Source of the DNA: Sycobia sp. Sy_11
Taxonomy: Eukaryota; Arthropoda; Insecta; Hymenoptera; Epichrysomallidae
Length of the DNA stretch: 64,000 nt
Reading direction: 5' to 3'
Assembly (NCBI GenBank): GCA_018907035.1
Contig: JACCIC010000001.1
Span: 3,732,501-3,796,500 of the forward strand
Shown: piece by piece, positions 51,770-63,540 of the stretch
Numbering within the stretch: the stretch's first letter is position 1
How the letters are laid out: each line of letters starts with the position of its first letter
The notes under the pieces: model-generated
Database searches by the model: none
What the model was told of the DNA's origin: nothing
Seen by the model: only the letters and a program-made list of their open reading frames with translations
Made by a program: the position numbers and the translations under genes

Positions 51770-53005
51770 TTTTTGTTTATTCTATAAACAATCTTTTAAA
51801 TTTAAAAATAACTGATGGCACAATAGAGTTGTATGCGGTTTTTGTGTTTATAACGTTAAATATTGCACAAGATTTTAACTTATGAAACTACACCTTGTTT
51901 ACCCATTTCCCTTATAAAGCCTTTAATTTTGTAACACTATTACTTCTAATTATGAATTCCAAAATTAATTTATTATTCAGTCAGTCAATTTTTTTTAATA
52001 ATTAAAGATAATTAGTCAATAATCCGTTAAAAAAGTAGAAATGTCAATTGGAAAAGGCGCGCTAAGCGCGCGATTGTTTGTCGTTATTGTTGGCCGAGTG
52101 GATAAAGTTAAAAATTCACTTCGATCATTCAATTCCGAAAGAAAGTTCACGTTAGTAATTCTACTAAAGATCATCGCCCACTTTTCTTCGAGACTCGCAA
52201 TATTCGAAAATTTGCGAAAGCAAAAATAACTTTGTATAATAAGAAAAGTACTTTATTCAGTCCGAGGCCGCCTTTTTTTTATGCGGAATATGCAACAGCA
52301 AGTATAGGGGCGGGAAAAATGAATTTTGCAAGAATTAAAAAACGAACTGACAAATTTTCGTCGTTGGTCAACAGTTGTGCAGTAATAATAAAGTACACAA
52401 AATTTTCTTTAGTAAACTTCTTTACAACTGAAAACGTTAATTGAGCAAAACTAATGCAGAAATAATATTTTCAGTTCCCTAACCTCTCACTCTCTCGTCT
52501 TATATACATATTATATATACATATTATATTACGATTATGATATATTTAATTCGATCATCATGACCATAAGCCATGAAATTCATAAGTTAAGAGTCATAAT
52601 CGTAGCGTCGTTCTTTACAGGTGGCGCTACATTGCATAAAATAGCCTAAAATAGTTTACATTGTTCACATATTGCGGCGTTAATGTGCATGTAAAACTTT
52701 TGCTGTGAATTCTGAACCTATCTATATATTATTGAATACATCATGATGTGATATATTTTCTGGGAACGATTGAATCCGATCGAATGAACCGGGCTGGGAG
52801 CTAGTACCTGCTAGTACAGAGTACAGCATGCGAATTGCGGACGCATGGCATGAGGGCATGAGGCAAAACGTGTTTGAATTAGCGTGTCGACAAGAATATC
52901 CATGTGCTTTTAAACAATTCAATTAATTGTACTGATGTTATTTTGGCTTTTAATCTTTTGTATTGGTTTATAAGATTAATTTACAAGTTTAAATGAAAAA
53001 ATAAA
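51770..53005. promoter_or_regulatory. bidirectional intergenic region between HMGXB4-like and TBL3
   Basis: 1236 bp separate the two divergent ATGs. The region is mostly AT-rich. A GC-patch near 52050-52075 contains a CGCGCTAAGCGCGCG near-palindrome. Around 52619-52632 there is an AGGTGGCGCTAC word that matches the Drosophila-type CTCF core. The short ORFs inside (for example 52041-52229 and 52722-52922) match nothing I know. Confidence 0.5.
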
Positions 53006-56000
53006 ATGAATCGAAGTAATTTAAAAGAATCGTACGTATAATCGTATTCAAATAAATGTTTAGAATTTATTGTAAAAATAGCTTTTTATACACAAATTCA
53101 ATTTAATTATTTTTCAGGTTTGTTGTAGAAAGTAAACATGAAGCCTTTTATACAGGGGGAAATATTGAGGTAAAATAAATACCAGAAATACGTTATTTCT
53201 AAATTTTAATATGAAATTAATTAAGAAAAAATTGAAATATATATGTTTATCTTAATAGTGGAGTGAAGATGGTGAAAATCTGTTTTGTCAAAATAGAGAT
53301 TTTTTATCTATTGTATCCATATCCAAAGGAGCAGTAAAACTCAAATTAGGAAAAGCTAATGAAGATGAAGAAGAAGATGTAATTAATAGTTTCTCTACAA
53401 GTAAAGATGGTAAATTTATTGTGACACATCATAAAAGCACTCTTTTTAAATTATGGAATGGCATAGGTAAATATTCTTTACATTTTATTCTTTTAATTTT
53501 TTTAATTTATGAAATTAATATTCATATTACAACTATTAGATCAAAAGCCAATAAAAGTTTGGAAATCTATACACAATGGTCCAGTAGCTGTCATTGCTTT
53601 AACAGACAATGGTTTATGTATGGCATCGGGAGGGATTGATGGATCTGTAAGATTATGGGATTTTGAACACCATACTTGTACACATAATTTAAAGGGAGCT
53701 GAAGGTGTTATTGGGTAAAAATATATTTTGAAGAAAAAAATTTAGTTTTTTTTATTAGTAATATACATTTTATTTTAAATTATACATACATTTATTTTTT
53801 GTTGCAACAGTATTATCTACTATTATCCAGATCCAGAGAAAAAATTAGTCTTTGCATCTGGTGATGATTATATTATTCATGGTTGGAACACTGAAACTGG
53901 TAAAAACGAAATATGCTTAGAAGGTCATTTTAGTAAAGTAACATCGTTGTCATTTCATGAAGATGGAACTCATGCACTAAGGTAATAAATTGTAGACTGT
54001 AATATTTATTTAGATATGAAAATTCTTCTATAAAAGCTATTGTTTAAGATTTTGTTTCTAAAAAATAAAATATTTATTTGACATTAAGATAATAGTTGCA
54101 TACTTAAAAATACGATTATTTTCATTATTTATATGATCTGAAATATGTAGTGAATAATGAATAAATTTTATAAAGCACAATATTATCTTTATTTTAAAGT
54201 TCTGGTAGAGACAAAGTATTAATATTATGGGATATTATAAAAAAGGTCTCAATTCGTATCTTGCCAGTATATGAATGCATTGAAGGAGCATTTATAATAC
54301 CAAATAATGCAGTTCTTCCAATAGCTAAAGGCAAAACCAAGTCTTCTATTTTTGTAGCAAGTGCTGGTGAAAAAGGTAATTTTTGTATTATTAGTTTGAG
54401 CTACTGAAAACTTTTTAAATATTATTAATAATATTTATTATATTTTATAGGTGTTGTAAAAATATGGGAAATGAAAGCAGGTCGATTAATTTATGAGCAA
54501 ACAAATTCTTTAATACCAGCTGCCAAAGAAGAAAATGGCTTAGCCATAAAACACTTGCTTTATAATAAAAATAATAATCAAATATCACTTGTTTCTACTA
54601 GTCATAATATTTTAATTTATAACTTAGATAATTTTGAATGCAAAAAACAGGTATGTATCAATTTTATTAATATTATATATTTTAATTTTATATTAATATT
54701 TGTTTTGCTATTTAGTTAATAGGCTATATAGATGAAATTTTAGATACTGCTTATATTGGAAACAATGATTCACATTTAGTTGTAGCAACTAATACATCTG
54801 ATATAAAACTTTATGATTTACATACAATGAGTTGTCAAATATTATGTGGCCATACAAATATTGTATTATCATTGGCAACGAGTCCTGTTAATCGTAATAT
54901 ATTTATTTCTTCTGATAAGGTAAGACATTGTAATTTATATATATTTAAAGTTGCAAATTAAAACTGAAAAATTAGTTTTATTTCTTTTAAAATTTATTGT
55001 ATTTCAGGATAGCTCTGTGAGATTATGGTTAATGAATAATGATACAAAAACTGTAACATGTATAGGTTCAGGAACTAGGCATACAGCAGCAGTAGGCTCA
55101 ATTGCTCTTTCTCAAGTAGAAGCTAAATTTTTTGTATCTGTAAGTCAAGATATGTGTCTTAAATTATGGGATTTACCAGAAAATTTATCAAATATTGGTA
55201 TGTTGCAAAAAATTTTTTATTAAACATTTTAAATAATTATTAATTATAACAAATTATTCTTAAAATTGTTAGATACCCCTTGTACTCTTGATGCAGTAAA
55301 TACAGTAATGGCACATCAAAAAGATATAAATAATGTAACAATATCACCAAATGATAAATTAATTGCCACTGCTTCTCAAGATAAAACCGCAAAGGTATTC
55401 CTATAATAATTAAATACTAATATTCAGTAGATTTTATATATTCTTTTTAGAAATATATTTTATATATTTTTAAAATGTATTCAACTATCTTTCAAAAGCT
55501 TATATTATAATAAAAATATTATAAATTAAATATTTATTATTACCGTAATTTATTTTCCTTGTAGGTTATTAATAAATAAAAATAATTTAGTTTTTATTAT
55601 TAAAATATTGCAGTTGTGGTCTGCTGATAATTTGAAGCAACTGGGTGTGCTCCGTGGTCATCGAAGAGGTGTTTGGTGTACACGTTTTTCTCCTATAGAT
55701 CAAGTATTGGCAACTTCATCTGCTGATTGTACAATTAAATTATGGTCTATTACAGAACTAAATTGTTTAAAGGTACTTTTCTTATTTATTAATGCAATTT
55801 ATTACAATTGAATTTTCTTATGTGATAAGTGTTTTTAATATTGAATACATTACAAAAGTATTAAAAAATAAATGGTTTAGAATATATTTTAGAGACAAAA
55901 TATGTTTTGAACATAATTTAATTTGTTAAAATTTTTTTTTGAATTCTCTATTTTTTATATAAGGCATAAAAACAAAGCATGTATAACTATGATTTCAATT

Positions 56001-56989
56001 TATTTTTCATAGACTTTTGAAGGACATGAATCAGCTGTATTGAAGGTAGAATTTTTAACTAGAGGTATGCAAATGATTTCATCAGGGGCAGATGGGCTTC
56101 TTAAATTGTGGAGTGTAAAAACGGCAGATTGTACCACTACATTGGACGCGCATGATAATAGAGTTTGGTCTCTTACAGGTAAATTATTTTTTAATTTTGT
56201 AATAATTAGTAATATGTATTTCTAATAGAATATATATAATATAATTTAATTTTATAAATAATTGTTATGCTTTTTGCTGCAGTGAACACGAGTGAATCTC
56301 ACTTCATTAGTGGTGGGGCTGATTCTTTATTAGTTATATGGAGGGATGCAACTGAAGAAAACAAAGCAAAAGCATTAGCAATGCAAGAGGAGCTCATACG
56401 AGATGAACAAAAGTTATCCAATTATTTACAACTTGACAAATTAACAAAGGCATTAAAATTATCTTTAAAATTACAAAAGCCTATGCATGTATTACGCATT
56501 ATTGAAGGTGATGATTGTAGTATTAAAATATTTTTGAGAAATCAAAATTAAAATTAGTAATCAAGTTAATTTTTTTCTATCTAGCTTTGATAAAAAAAGA
56601 TGAAAACGATTTAGCAACAACGATTTGCGATTTGAAACCATTGGAGCAAGAAGAACTCCTTAGAAGTGCTATTATTTGGAATACAAATGCTCGAAATTTC
56701 CAAGTAGCTCAAGTAATAGTTATTTATTGAAAAATTATTTTATTATGAAAAAAATTTTTATAAAATATAAATGTTTCAGCTTGTTATACACGCAGTTTTA
56801 AATGAAATTGGATTAGAAAATCTTCATTCCACAGATTTAAAGACGCAGTTAGAAGCAATGATTCCTTATACAGATCGCCATTTTAAAAGATTGACGCGAT
56901 TATATCAAGACCTGCATCTTTTGACATATACAATAAATAGTATGAAATCTCATAGTGCTGTTAAAGACTCTACAGAAGCTGAAGTGTAA
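53006..56989 (+). CDS. TBL3: TBL3 / UTP13, WD40 subunit of the small-subunit processome
   Basis: Fifteen coding exons with consistent GT-AG junctions: 53006-53031, 53118-53169, 53259-53466, 53540-53714, 53811-53981, 54200-54375, 54451-54650, 54716-54919, 55008-55197, 55273-55394, 55614-55772, 56013-56178, 56283-56507, 56585-56712 and 56780-56989. They total 803 aa, close to the about 800-aa family length. The start exon encodes only MNRSNLKES and continues FVVESKHEAFYTGGNIEW, the conserved N-terminus. WD40 repeats run through about residues 25-640, for example SGGIDGSVRLWD (125-136), ASGDDYIIHGWN, SSGRDKVLILWD, VSQDMCLKLWD, ATSSADCTIKLW and SSGADGLLKLW. The Utp13 C-terminal helical domain covers about 655-790 (LQLDKLTKALKLSLKLQKP, LKPLEQEELLRSAIIWNTN, MIPYTDRHFKRLTRLYQDL). 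The family acts in the nucleolus in the U3 snoRNP/UTP-B module for 18S rRNA maturation. Polyadenylation signals (AATAAA) follow at about 57015-57020. Confidence 0.95.
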
Positions 56990-57074
56990 ATAGTTTTATG
57001 TGTACATAAGACTGAATAAAATAAAATAATCTATGTATTTTTTTACAATACAATATTTTTATTTTATAAAAATT

Positions 57075-57077
<3 letters not shown>

Positions 57078-57127
<50 letters not shown>
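57078..57127. repeat. (AT)n microsatellite
   Basis: Pure AT run just past the TBL3 3' end. Confidence 0.95.
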
Positions 57128-57131
<4 letters not shown>

Positions 57132-57418
57132 TCAAATATATAATTAAACTAAAATGATAAACAACCAACAATATTTTCTTAAAAAGTTATTAATGACATG
57201 TACATTATTGAAATAATTTAATTAATCATTAAAATAAGTTTGTTTTATTAAAGATATATTTTCAAACTTTATTTTTATCCCTTAGCAAAAAAACAAAATT
57301 TTTTAAAAATATTTTAACTTTATTAACGACTTTTTGCACGAATAATGTGAAAAAACTTTTGATTTATCGAAATAAGAATGAAAAAATAGTTAACATTTTT
57401 TTATTATTAATTATATTA

Positions 57419-57450
57419 GGTGCACAACTAAGTTCTTGCTGTTTACCAAT
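57419..57450. repeat. solitary mariner-type terminal inverted repeat
   Basis: The string TTAGGTGCACAACTAAGTT resembles the mariner end found at 60197 (minus-strand reading TTAGGAGCCGAACTTAGTT), sharing about 15 of 19 positions. It is not adjacent to the transposase, so it may be the far end of a disrupted element or a solo end of another copy. Confidence 0.4.
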
Positions 57451-57671
57451 AATAATATGCTCCAACAGTTTAGCTGTGTGGGGTTGGGAAATGCCTTTTG
57501 TCCTAGCAGATCCTAGCCTTGGAGAGAACAGGGTATATATATTGCTATTATATAAATCATAGAGAAGAAAACGAAAAAAAATTAAAATACTTTAATTGTG
57601 CTTTTGTCGACTGCTTATATACAAATTAATAAATATTTGTATAATATTAATAATATAATTTATTAATAAAT

Positions 57672-57952
57672 TGGTCTTACAGTCCATTTAAATTACTACA
57701 GCAAGTCTTCAATTAGTTAAGGATGGTGGGGATAGTCAGATTGCACTTTACTAACATAAAATTCTTTTTAGCTAATATTTTTATTTTCAGATTAGTCTAC
57801 GGAGGTGATTTTATACAAAGACAGTCCAACTGTCATTATAATTTTTAATTTTTATTTTTTGTATATTGATGTATTAATATTAATATAAATATATATTGAT
57901 ATTATTACGTATTATTTTCGATTTTATTTAATTTATGGACTGTAAGACCAAT
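57672..57952. mobile_element. 281-bp MITE with 18-bp perfect terminal inverted repeats
   Basis: The left end reads ATTGGTCTTACAGTCCAT at 57672-57689 and the right end is its exact reverse complement at 57935-57952. There is no coding capacity. The interior is AT-rich and contains two partial copies of related motifs (AGTCTACGGAGGTGATTTTATAC and an ACAGTCCAACTGTCAT stretch). Flanks on both sides are TATTAAT-rich, so the target duplication cannot be fixed by eye. The family is unknown to me. Confidence 0.75.
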
Positions 57953-58119
57953 GAAAATATTTATTAATTTAGATTAAAAACCTTCAAATTGTTAATTTGG
58001 TTTAATGATTAATAATTTTAATTAATTAATATAATGTCGTATTTTTTACTATTTGCCGTCGTTGTACTGATGCGACATGCTGAACAGTGGGCCGAGGAAA
58101 GGGTGAGGACAACACTTGT

Positions 58120-58121
<2 letters not shown>

Positions 58122-58174
<53 letters not shown>
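58122..58174. repeat. (GA)n microsatellite
   Basis: Pure GA run of about 26 units. Confidence 0.95.
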
Positions 58175-58175
<1 letters not shown>

Positions 58176-58339
58176 GAGCACTAGAAAGAGAAGTTCTGAT
58201 TCGTGAGTCCCACAGTTAGTTCCCTGTGTAACTAATGCTGCTTGTATAAATATGACATTGCTGTAGTTATAGCTTGATCGTGAACGATGTTGGAAGATAA
58301 ATTAGGTGATGAGCGCTCTAACTCAGAACAGGCGAACAG

Positions 58340-59015
58340 GCGCGTCGGCTTCAGCTTATTTATGTTGACTGTCGATGTCAATCACGAAATTGACATTGCT
58401 CAGTCGTTCCAGGATCTTGTGAGAATCACTATATGGCTGATTTAGTCCATGTTTTCTGGTACCGTTTTGTAAAGACATGTATGCATGCAGTTATGTAGAT
58501 TTTTGTAGCAATAGGATTTGATTTTATTATAATGAGCTGCTAGTTGATGCAGTGCATGTTTGATATTTCTCATATGTTTTTTCAGTGGCCCCAGGAATGT
58601 ATGTGTGTTCGCAAGAGGGATATCATGCGTGAAAAGTTCACCAGGAATTCGTAATAAAAATGCTGCCATATAAAAACTCTGCAGCTGATCCTTTCACGTC
58701 ATTCCTATACAACATTCTTAAACCAAACAAAACAGTTGGGAGCTTCGTTATCTAGTCAGTTGATACATGATATGTTTATTATCATATCATTCGTCGCTGA
58801 ATGGAAAGGTCGAGTGTGGATGTGCTTGTCGCCAATGGTTTGCGTCAAGGTCATAAAGTGTGTTAATTCAAACTGGATGCATTCATCCGTGATGATGTTC
58901 TGTAGCGAATCAATTCGAGTGGTCCAGTGTGTGTAAAATATGTTGGCTATTGTTTCCGTTATTGCCGCTGCGAATTATATCTGTTTCGCGTGTTTTTGCC
59001 CACCGTGTATTATAT
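58340..59015 (-). pseudogene. gypsy-type integrase relic
   Basis: The minus strand from about 59010 downward encodes, with frame changes, an integrase core: TRWAKTRETD, then ITETIANIFYTHW, then IITDECIQFELTHFMTLTQ with HIHTRPFHSATN (about 58890-58790). It continues into the C-terminal part LRIPGELFTHDIPL...LKKHMRN (58442-58669) and an HKILERLSNVNFVIDI tail near 58400. At least two frameshifts and several stops are visible. It ends abruptly against the mariner 3' end at about 59037, so one element probably inserted into or recombined with the other. Confidence 0.7.
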
Positions 59016-59036
59016 GGAAACTGGATACACGTTAGC

Positions 59037-60197
59037 TTAATCAACATATTTTCCGTCATTTTCTACTACTTTTTCCCACCTTTCTGGCAATATGGCAATG
59101 TCGTGGTGAAAGAACGATGGCGGTTTCCAGGCGATCCAATCATCCACAAATTCTTACACTTCTTGAACATGTCGGAAATGCGTATCAAGGTGACCGTGCT
59201 GCACCGATCTGAATAGGTACTAATCAGAAGGCGTTAAGTCTGGCGAGTACACTGGGTGCGGCAACACTTCTCATTTGAGCTCCAACAGGGTGTTTTGGAT
59301 GGCTTTTCGCAATATGTGGCCGAGTGTTGTCATGCATGAGAATGACATTGCACCTGTTGCTCGCGATTGCTGATCTATGTTCGATCAATTTCTGTTGCAA
59401 ATCGTTTAGTTGGTGTTTGTATACCTCGGCAGTGACGGTTTCATTCGGTTTTAGTAGCTCGTAGTACAACACATCCTATTGGTCTACAAAATGCACAGCA
59501 ATACATTTTGGCCGTGAATGTTCCGTTTTGGTGTCGATGTGGATGATTGGCCTGGATCCACCCATAACTTTTTGCGCTTAGGATTGTCATAGTAGATCCA
59601 CTATTCATCGTCAGTCACAATACACCACAGAAAACTCTTCTTTTTCCTGGGAAGCAAAGACAGTGTGATTTCTTTCGTTTTATATTTTTCTTCTCTATGA
59701 ATCTTTCCTATCGCACGTAAACGTTTGCGAACTGTTCTGTCACTGACTCCTAACTTATTAGCGAGTTCTTACTGCGTTTGAGCTGAGTTTTCGTCCAATA
59801 ATGCTCGCAATTCACTATCTTCCAACTTTTTCGGTTGTCCAGAACGTTCTTTGTCATTAACATCAGTATCTCCACTTCTCAACCGCTGAAACCATTTTTT
59901 ACACGTTGTAAGCGATGGAGCTTGTTCACTAGTATTCTGGAAGCAATCAATAAGATTCTGCTATACTTTTTTTCAAATCAAAATAGTGCAAAAGGACGTG
60001 TCAACAAAACGATTTATCACGATTCATTTTTCACTGATCAACAAATTATGTTTACACAAATCGTGGCCCCTATTCACTGAATTTTCTTGGTAAATGCCAA
60101 AACTAAAAAATAAGTACTAGAACCGACACATCTGTCTTTTCGTACTACTTATATCGGCATCTAAACGTGAAGGTCGGAAACTAAGTTCGGCTCCTAA
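59037..60197 (-). mobile_element. mariner element, degenerate transposase
   Basis: The right end at 60197 is a mariner-like terminal repeat (TTAGGAGCC..., read on the minus strand). Inside, from an ATG at 60027, the minus strand encodes an N-terminal HTH region with RLRSGDTDVND and LANKLGVSDRTVRKRL. The catalytic domain follows: the first aspartate segment IVTDDE-WIYYDNPKRK near 59600, LLKPNETVTAEVYKHQLNDL (59472 downward) and ILMHDNTRPH for the second aspartate (HDN). The third-aspartate region is frameshifted, and the frame ends ERWEKVV...DGKYVD with a stop at 59037-59039. An in-frame stop near the start, another in WIYYD's neighbour (DDE-stop), a linker deletion and a later frameshift make it non-functional. 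No left terminal repeat is found directly after the stop, so the 3' end is truncated. Confidence 0.85.
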
Positions 60198-60199
60198 TA

Positions 60200-62480
60200 A
60201 TAAGTGATATTTTGTTAAATAGATTGGCGTGCATTGGATGTTCCAAAAACATAATTCACTGTATTAAATTTCTTATCTGTGAACAATTTATGATTTCTAA
60301 ACTCAACCATGATACTAGGCCAGTTTTGAAGGAGGATCCATCAGGTAGTGTACTGAATCCGATACTCTATTCAATATATGTAGCAAATATAACTGAAAAT
60401 TTAAATAAAAATACGACGGTTTCACAATTTGTAGATGACCTTACCCTGTATTTCAGAAAGCAATCGCTTAAAACGTGTAAAAAAATAATGGAAAAATCGA
60501 TTAGTGTTGTTCAAAATAATCTCTGTCTGTTAGGCCTTGAATGGTGCGCTCGCAAATATGTTTTAATTTATTTTAATAAAAATAAAGTAAAACCGCCCAA
60601 CTTTCAAATTTCAATAGAAGATTTAATAATTCGGTCGAGTAAATGAGCTAAAGTTTTAAGAATAACCTTTGACTACGAATTAATGTTCTTAGAACACTGA
60701 AACGTCATTAAAAAAAAATGCTTGAAGATAATAAATTTACTAAAATATCTATGTCTCTTCTAATTAGATATAAAAGCATAATAAGGTCTACCATTAATAT
60801 ACTTCCGCAGTCGGAAAAAACAGATAGAGAAACTGAAAAAACGTCAAATTTTGGCATTACACACAGCTCTAGGGAAACGAAATTCAACTCCTCTGAATTT
60901 TTTTTTTTTTTTTTTTTTTTTTTATTTTTATGTAATTTAACGTCGCTTTATTTATGCTTCCAATTATCGGTGCTAATCAGCGACGGAGGTCTACGATGTG
61001 TTTGTAAACAAAGCACATATAAATAATTACAGCGGTGCCTGTATCAATCGAAATCTTTTTCGATATCTTTTCCTGTATCTCTGAATCTTTTTCTAGAGTA
61101 ATTCAAACTGTCACTAATTAAAGATCGGGCAACCTTCTTATGCAAATCATATTTATGTAGAACAATTTCCAATCCTTCTACTATTACAAACAATTCAGTA
61201 CAATTATTTCATCGTAAAAACAGAAAAAAGAAACTTAAACGAAAAAGGTTGATTAAAAAATGCATCAAATATGTTACCAATGTGACTGCAAAAAATTATA
61301 CATGTACAATAATGTAGAAATGTAAAGCAGAGTACAATAATTTAATTTTAAGGGTTAATATCCTCATAAATACCGAAACTGGTAAATCAAGAACAACATC
61401 TTACATATCTAAATTCACAAAGTCCTTAAATAGTAATTCTAACTGATATACGATATTCACAGATAGCAGAAAAAATCCTAAGGAATTTACCATTGGGCCC
61501 ACTTGTATTTGTAGCAAAGTAAATATAAAAACCAAAATAAGTATGCCTGCAGAAACCATCATATTCACAGTAGAATGTGTTAAAATAAACATCGCTCTCG
61601 ATATAGCCATAAGACATTCTCATGTCAATTATAAAGTCATATCGAACTCGCTCAGCATGTTACAGTGCTCAAGGAATAAAACGAACCCCGACATGTCAAG
61701 CACAAACAAGAAGTACCTTGAATTGATGTCATGCTATAGCCATTTAAATATTGAATTTATGTTCATAGAATATAATCCTCCTATCTCGGAATAGAAGGTA
61801 ATGAAAAGGTTGATATTTTTGCAAAAATACAGACTTAATCAATTTAGATCAAAATTTGCTCCTTTCCCACTCAGATATCTTATGTATTTTTCATGAAAAT
61901 TCATTAAATCAAACCGAATGTGCTAATAAATCCCTAGGCCTAATAAAATCTAAAGATTATTTTAAACTATTCAATTCATCAGGAATGTTCCGTGGTTCTA
62001 GAAGAAAAATATTTCGAGGAAAGTTATAGTAACCTTCAATCGATGGGAATCGAACGACTATAACCTACCTTACTGGCTCTTTGTTTCGTCTAGTGATCAT
62101 AAATAGCGCGAGCTATGAATCCGTTGTAGAAGATCAAGATCTCAATCACATATTTTAGGAATGTCCACTATTAAACTCAACAAGAGCAGAACTCTGAGTA
62201 CTGAGAACTCTTAAGTATAGCTATAAGCTTAAAATATAGCTCTTCCAATAAATACTGAATCATGTTTAGCAGTATGTAATGTCAATGTGCTCAAATACCT
62301 CTGTATATTTCTTGAAAAATGTAATTTAAAAATTTAAAGTATCTATGATAAAATGAATTACTATAAAATGACTAAATATGATAAAATGACTACTGATTAT
62401 ATGATTATGTTAATTATGCCAATGTTATAGCTGTATCAACCCTTGTAGGTTTGGATAGACTTAAATAATAAAAAAAAGGG
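60200..62480 (+). mobile_element. 5'-truncated I-type LINE (RT + RNase H), degenerate
   Basis: The open frame at 60212-60646 carries reverse transcriptase motifs: a GSVLNPILYSIYV segment and FVDD in place of the usual YADD, then a fingers/thumb region (LGLEWCARKYVLIYF). After the RT frame breaks, weaker similarity continues (RITFDYEL..., near 60660). An RNase H segment lies at about 61455-61795 (YTIFTDSRKNPKE..., VECVKINIALDIAIRHS, VISNSLSMLQ). The C-terminal segment EDQDLNHI...ECPLLNSTRAEL (about 62130-62200) is typical of I-type non-LTR elements. The copy ends in AATAATAAAAAAAA at about 62465-62478. Numerous stops and shifts. It abuts the mariner end at 60197. Confidence 0.8.
60898..60923. 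repeat. poly-T tract inside the LINE
   Basis: A 26-nt T run interrupts the LINE coding remnant between RT and RNase H. It could be the tail of a small retroposed insertion on the other strand or local slippage. Confidence 0.9.
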
Positions 62481-62793
62481 TTTGTTGAGATATTGTGTTA
62501 TATTATATTATTTCGTACATTTAATATAAAAATTTTTAATTAAAATGTTTCTATTTTCAGGAACTAAACGATTTTTTAAATTGTAACGGTAATGGAATAC
62601 AAGTATATATTATAATTAATTTTTCTAAACAACTTGATATTAATAATTTTAATATATTTTAAATAATTTAAAATTTAAATATTTTCGTAAAAGCGCAATA
62701 TTTAAAATGGATTTTAACTTGATACAGCTGGAACTCCCAGTTGATACAAGTATATTTGATACAGCTAAATTCATAACTGGATTACTATAATGT

Positions 62794-63015
62794 CTACATT
62801 ACAGTAGAACTAGAGGCTTCGTTTAAATGTGTTTGATCTGTATCAATACGAGTATTATTCGGTGGTGTACCATTGATAACATTTTCAATAAAAGATTTAA
62901 ATGATGAAACTCTAGTAAATATTGCAGGTCTCACAGTATCATCGCAAAAAGCATCAAACTGGCTTAAAACACCGATGAGTTGATTTTCAAAAACTAGAGG
63001 TCCTCCTACATCTCC
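62794..63015 (-). pseudogene. C-terminal exon of a trypsin-like serine protease homologue (catalytic Ser replaced)
   Basis: A minus-strand exon begins after a good acceptor (TTTTCAG at 63022-63016) and runs to a stop at 62794. It encodes GDVGGPLVFENQLIGVLSQF...CDD...PAIFTRVSSFKSFIENVI, the last part of an S1 chymotrypsin-fold domain. The canonical GDSGGPL motif has valine at the nucleophile position, so the product could not hydrolyse peptide bonds by the usual mechanism. A 25-residue polar tail follows the domain. Upstream exons with the His and Asp residues are not visible in the remaining 1 kb, which is AT-rich and then mariner. It is either a lone surviving exon of a dead gene or the last exon of a serine protease homologue whose other exons lie beyond the window. 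I label it pseudogene with reserve. Confidence 0.6.
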
Positions 63016-63029
63016 CTGAAAATAGAACA

Positions 63030-63540
63030 TCAATTTGATTGTTGAAAATAGTTGCTTAGTTATAAATGAAAGAGTAATTTAATTGCAAAAGCCTTTAAAT
63101 ATGAAAATTCATGCATAAGAAAATTTTGTAGAAGCAGCCCGTAAGTATTGATTATTTTAAAAATATTACCAGGTTATTTCGTCTCACAAGAAAAACGGAT
63201 TATATTTTTTATATAATGATAATTATTTGTAAACAGAAACATCTACAGTAGATTCTAATGTCAACAGAAGAATTGCTACTTACTATTAATAAATTGTAAT
63301 GTCCCGCTGTTTACTTCTAAGTTTCTTAAATAAAAATAAATTAATTGTCAATTTTTCGGGTTCCATTATTTTGAAACCTCTTCTGAAGATACTAAAAACA
63401 ACAATAACTACTTGTCGAATGTACACATAAACGTAAAGGAACGCATATAGAAGGGTAAATAGGTCATAATAAGAAACAAATTTAATAATATATTACAAGA
63501 CAGTTATATATATTATTTTATTAATTATATTTGTCAGATT
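63030..63540. other. AT-rich stretch, no gene seen
   Basis: Upstream (in minus-strand sense) of the protease exon. I looked for further S1 exons here and found none. Confidence 0.5.

Noticed and set aside
52041..52229. 62-aa ORF in the divergent promoter
   Set aside because: No similarity known to me and lies within the putative regulatory spacer; likely chance.
58034..58219. 61-aa ORF ending in Arg/Glu repeats
   Set aside because: The second half is a GA microsatellite, and the first half has no recognisable motif.
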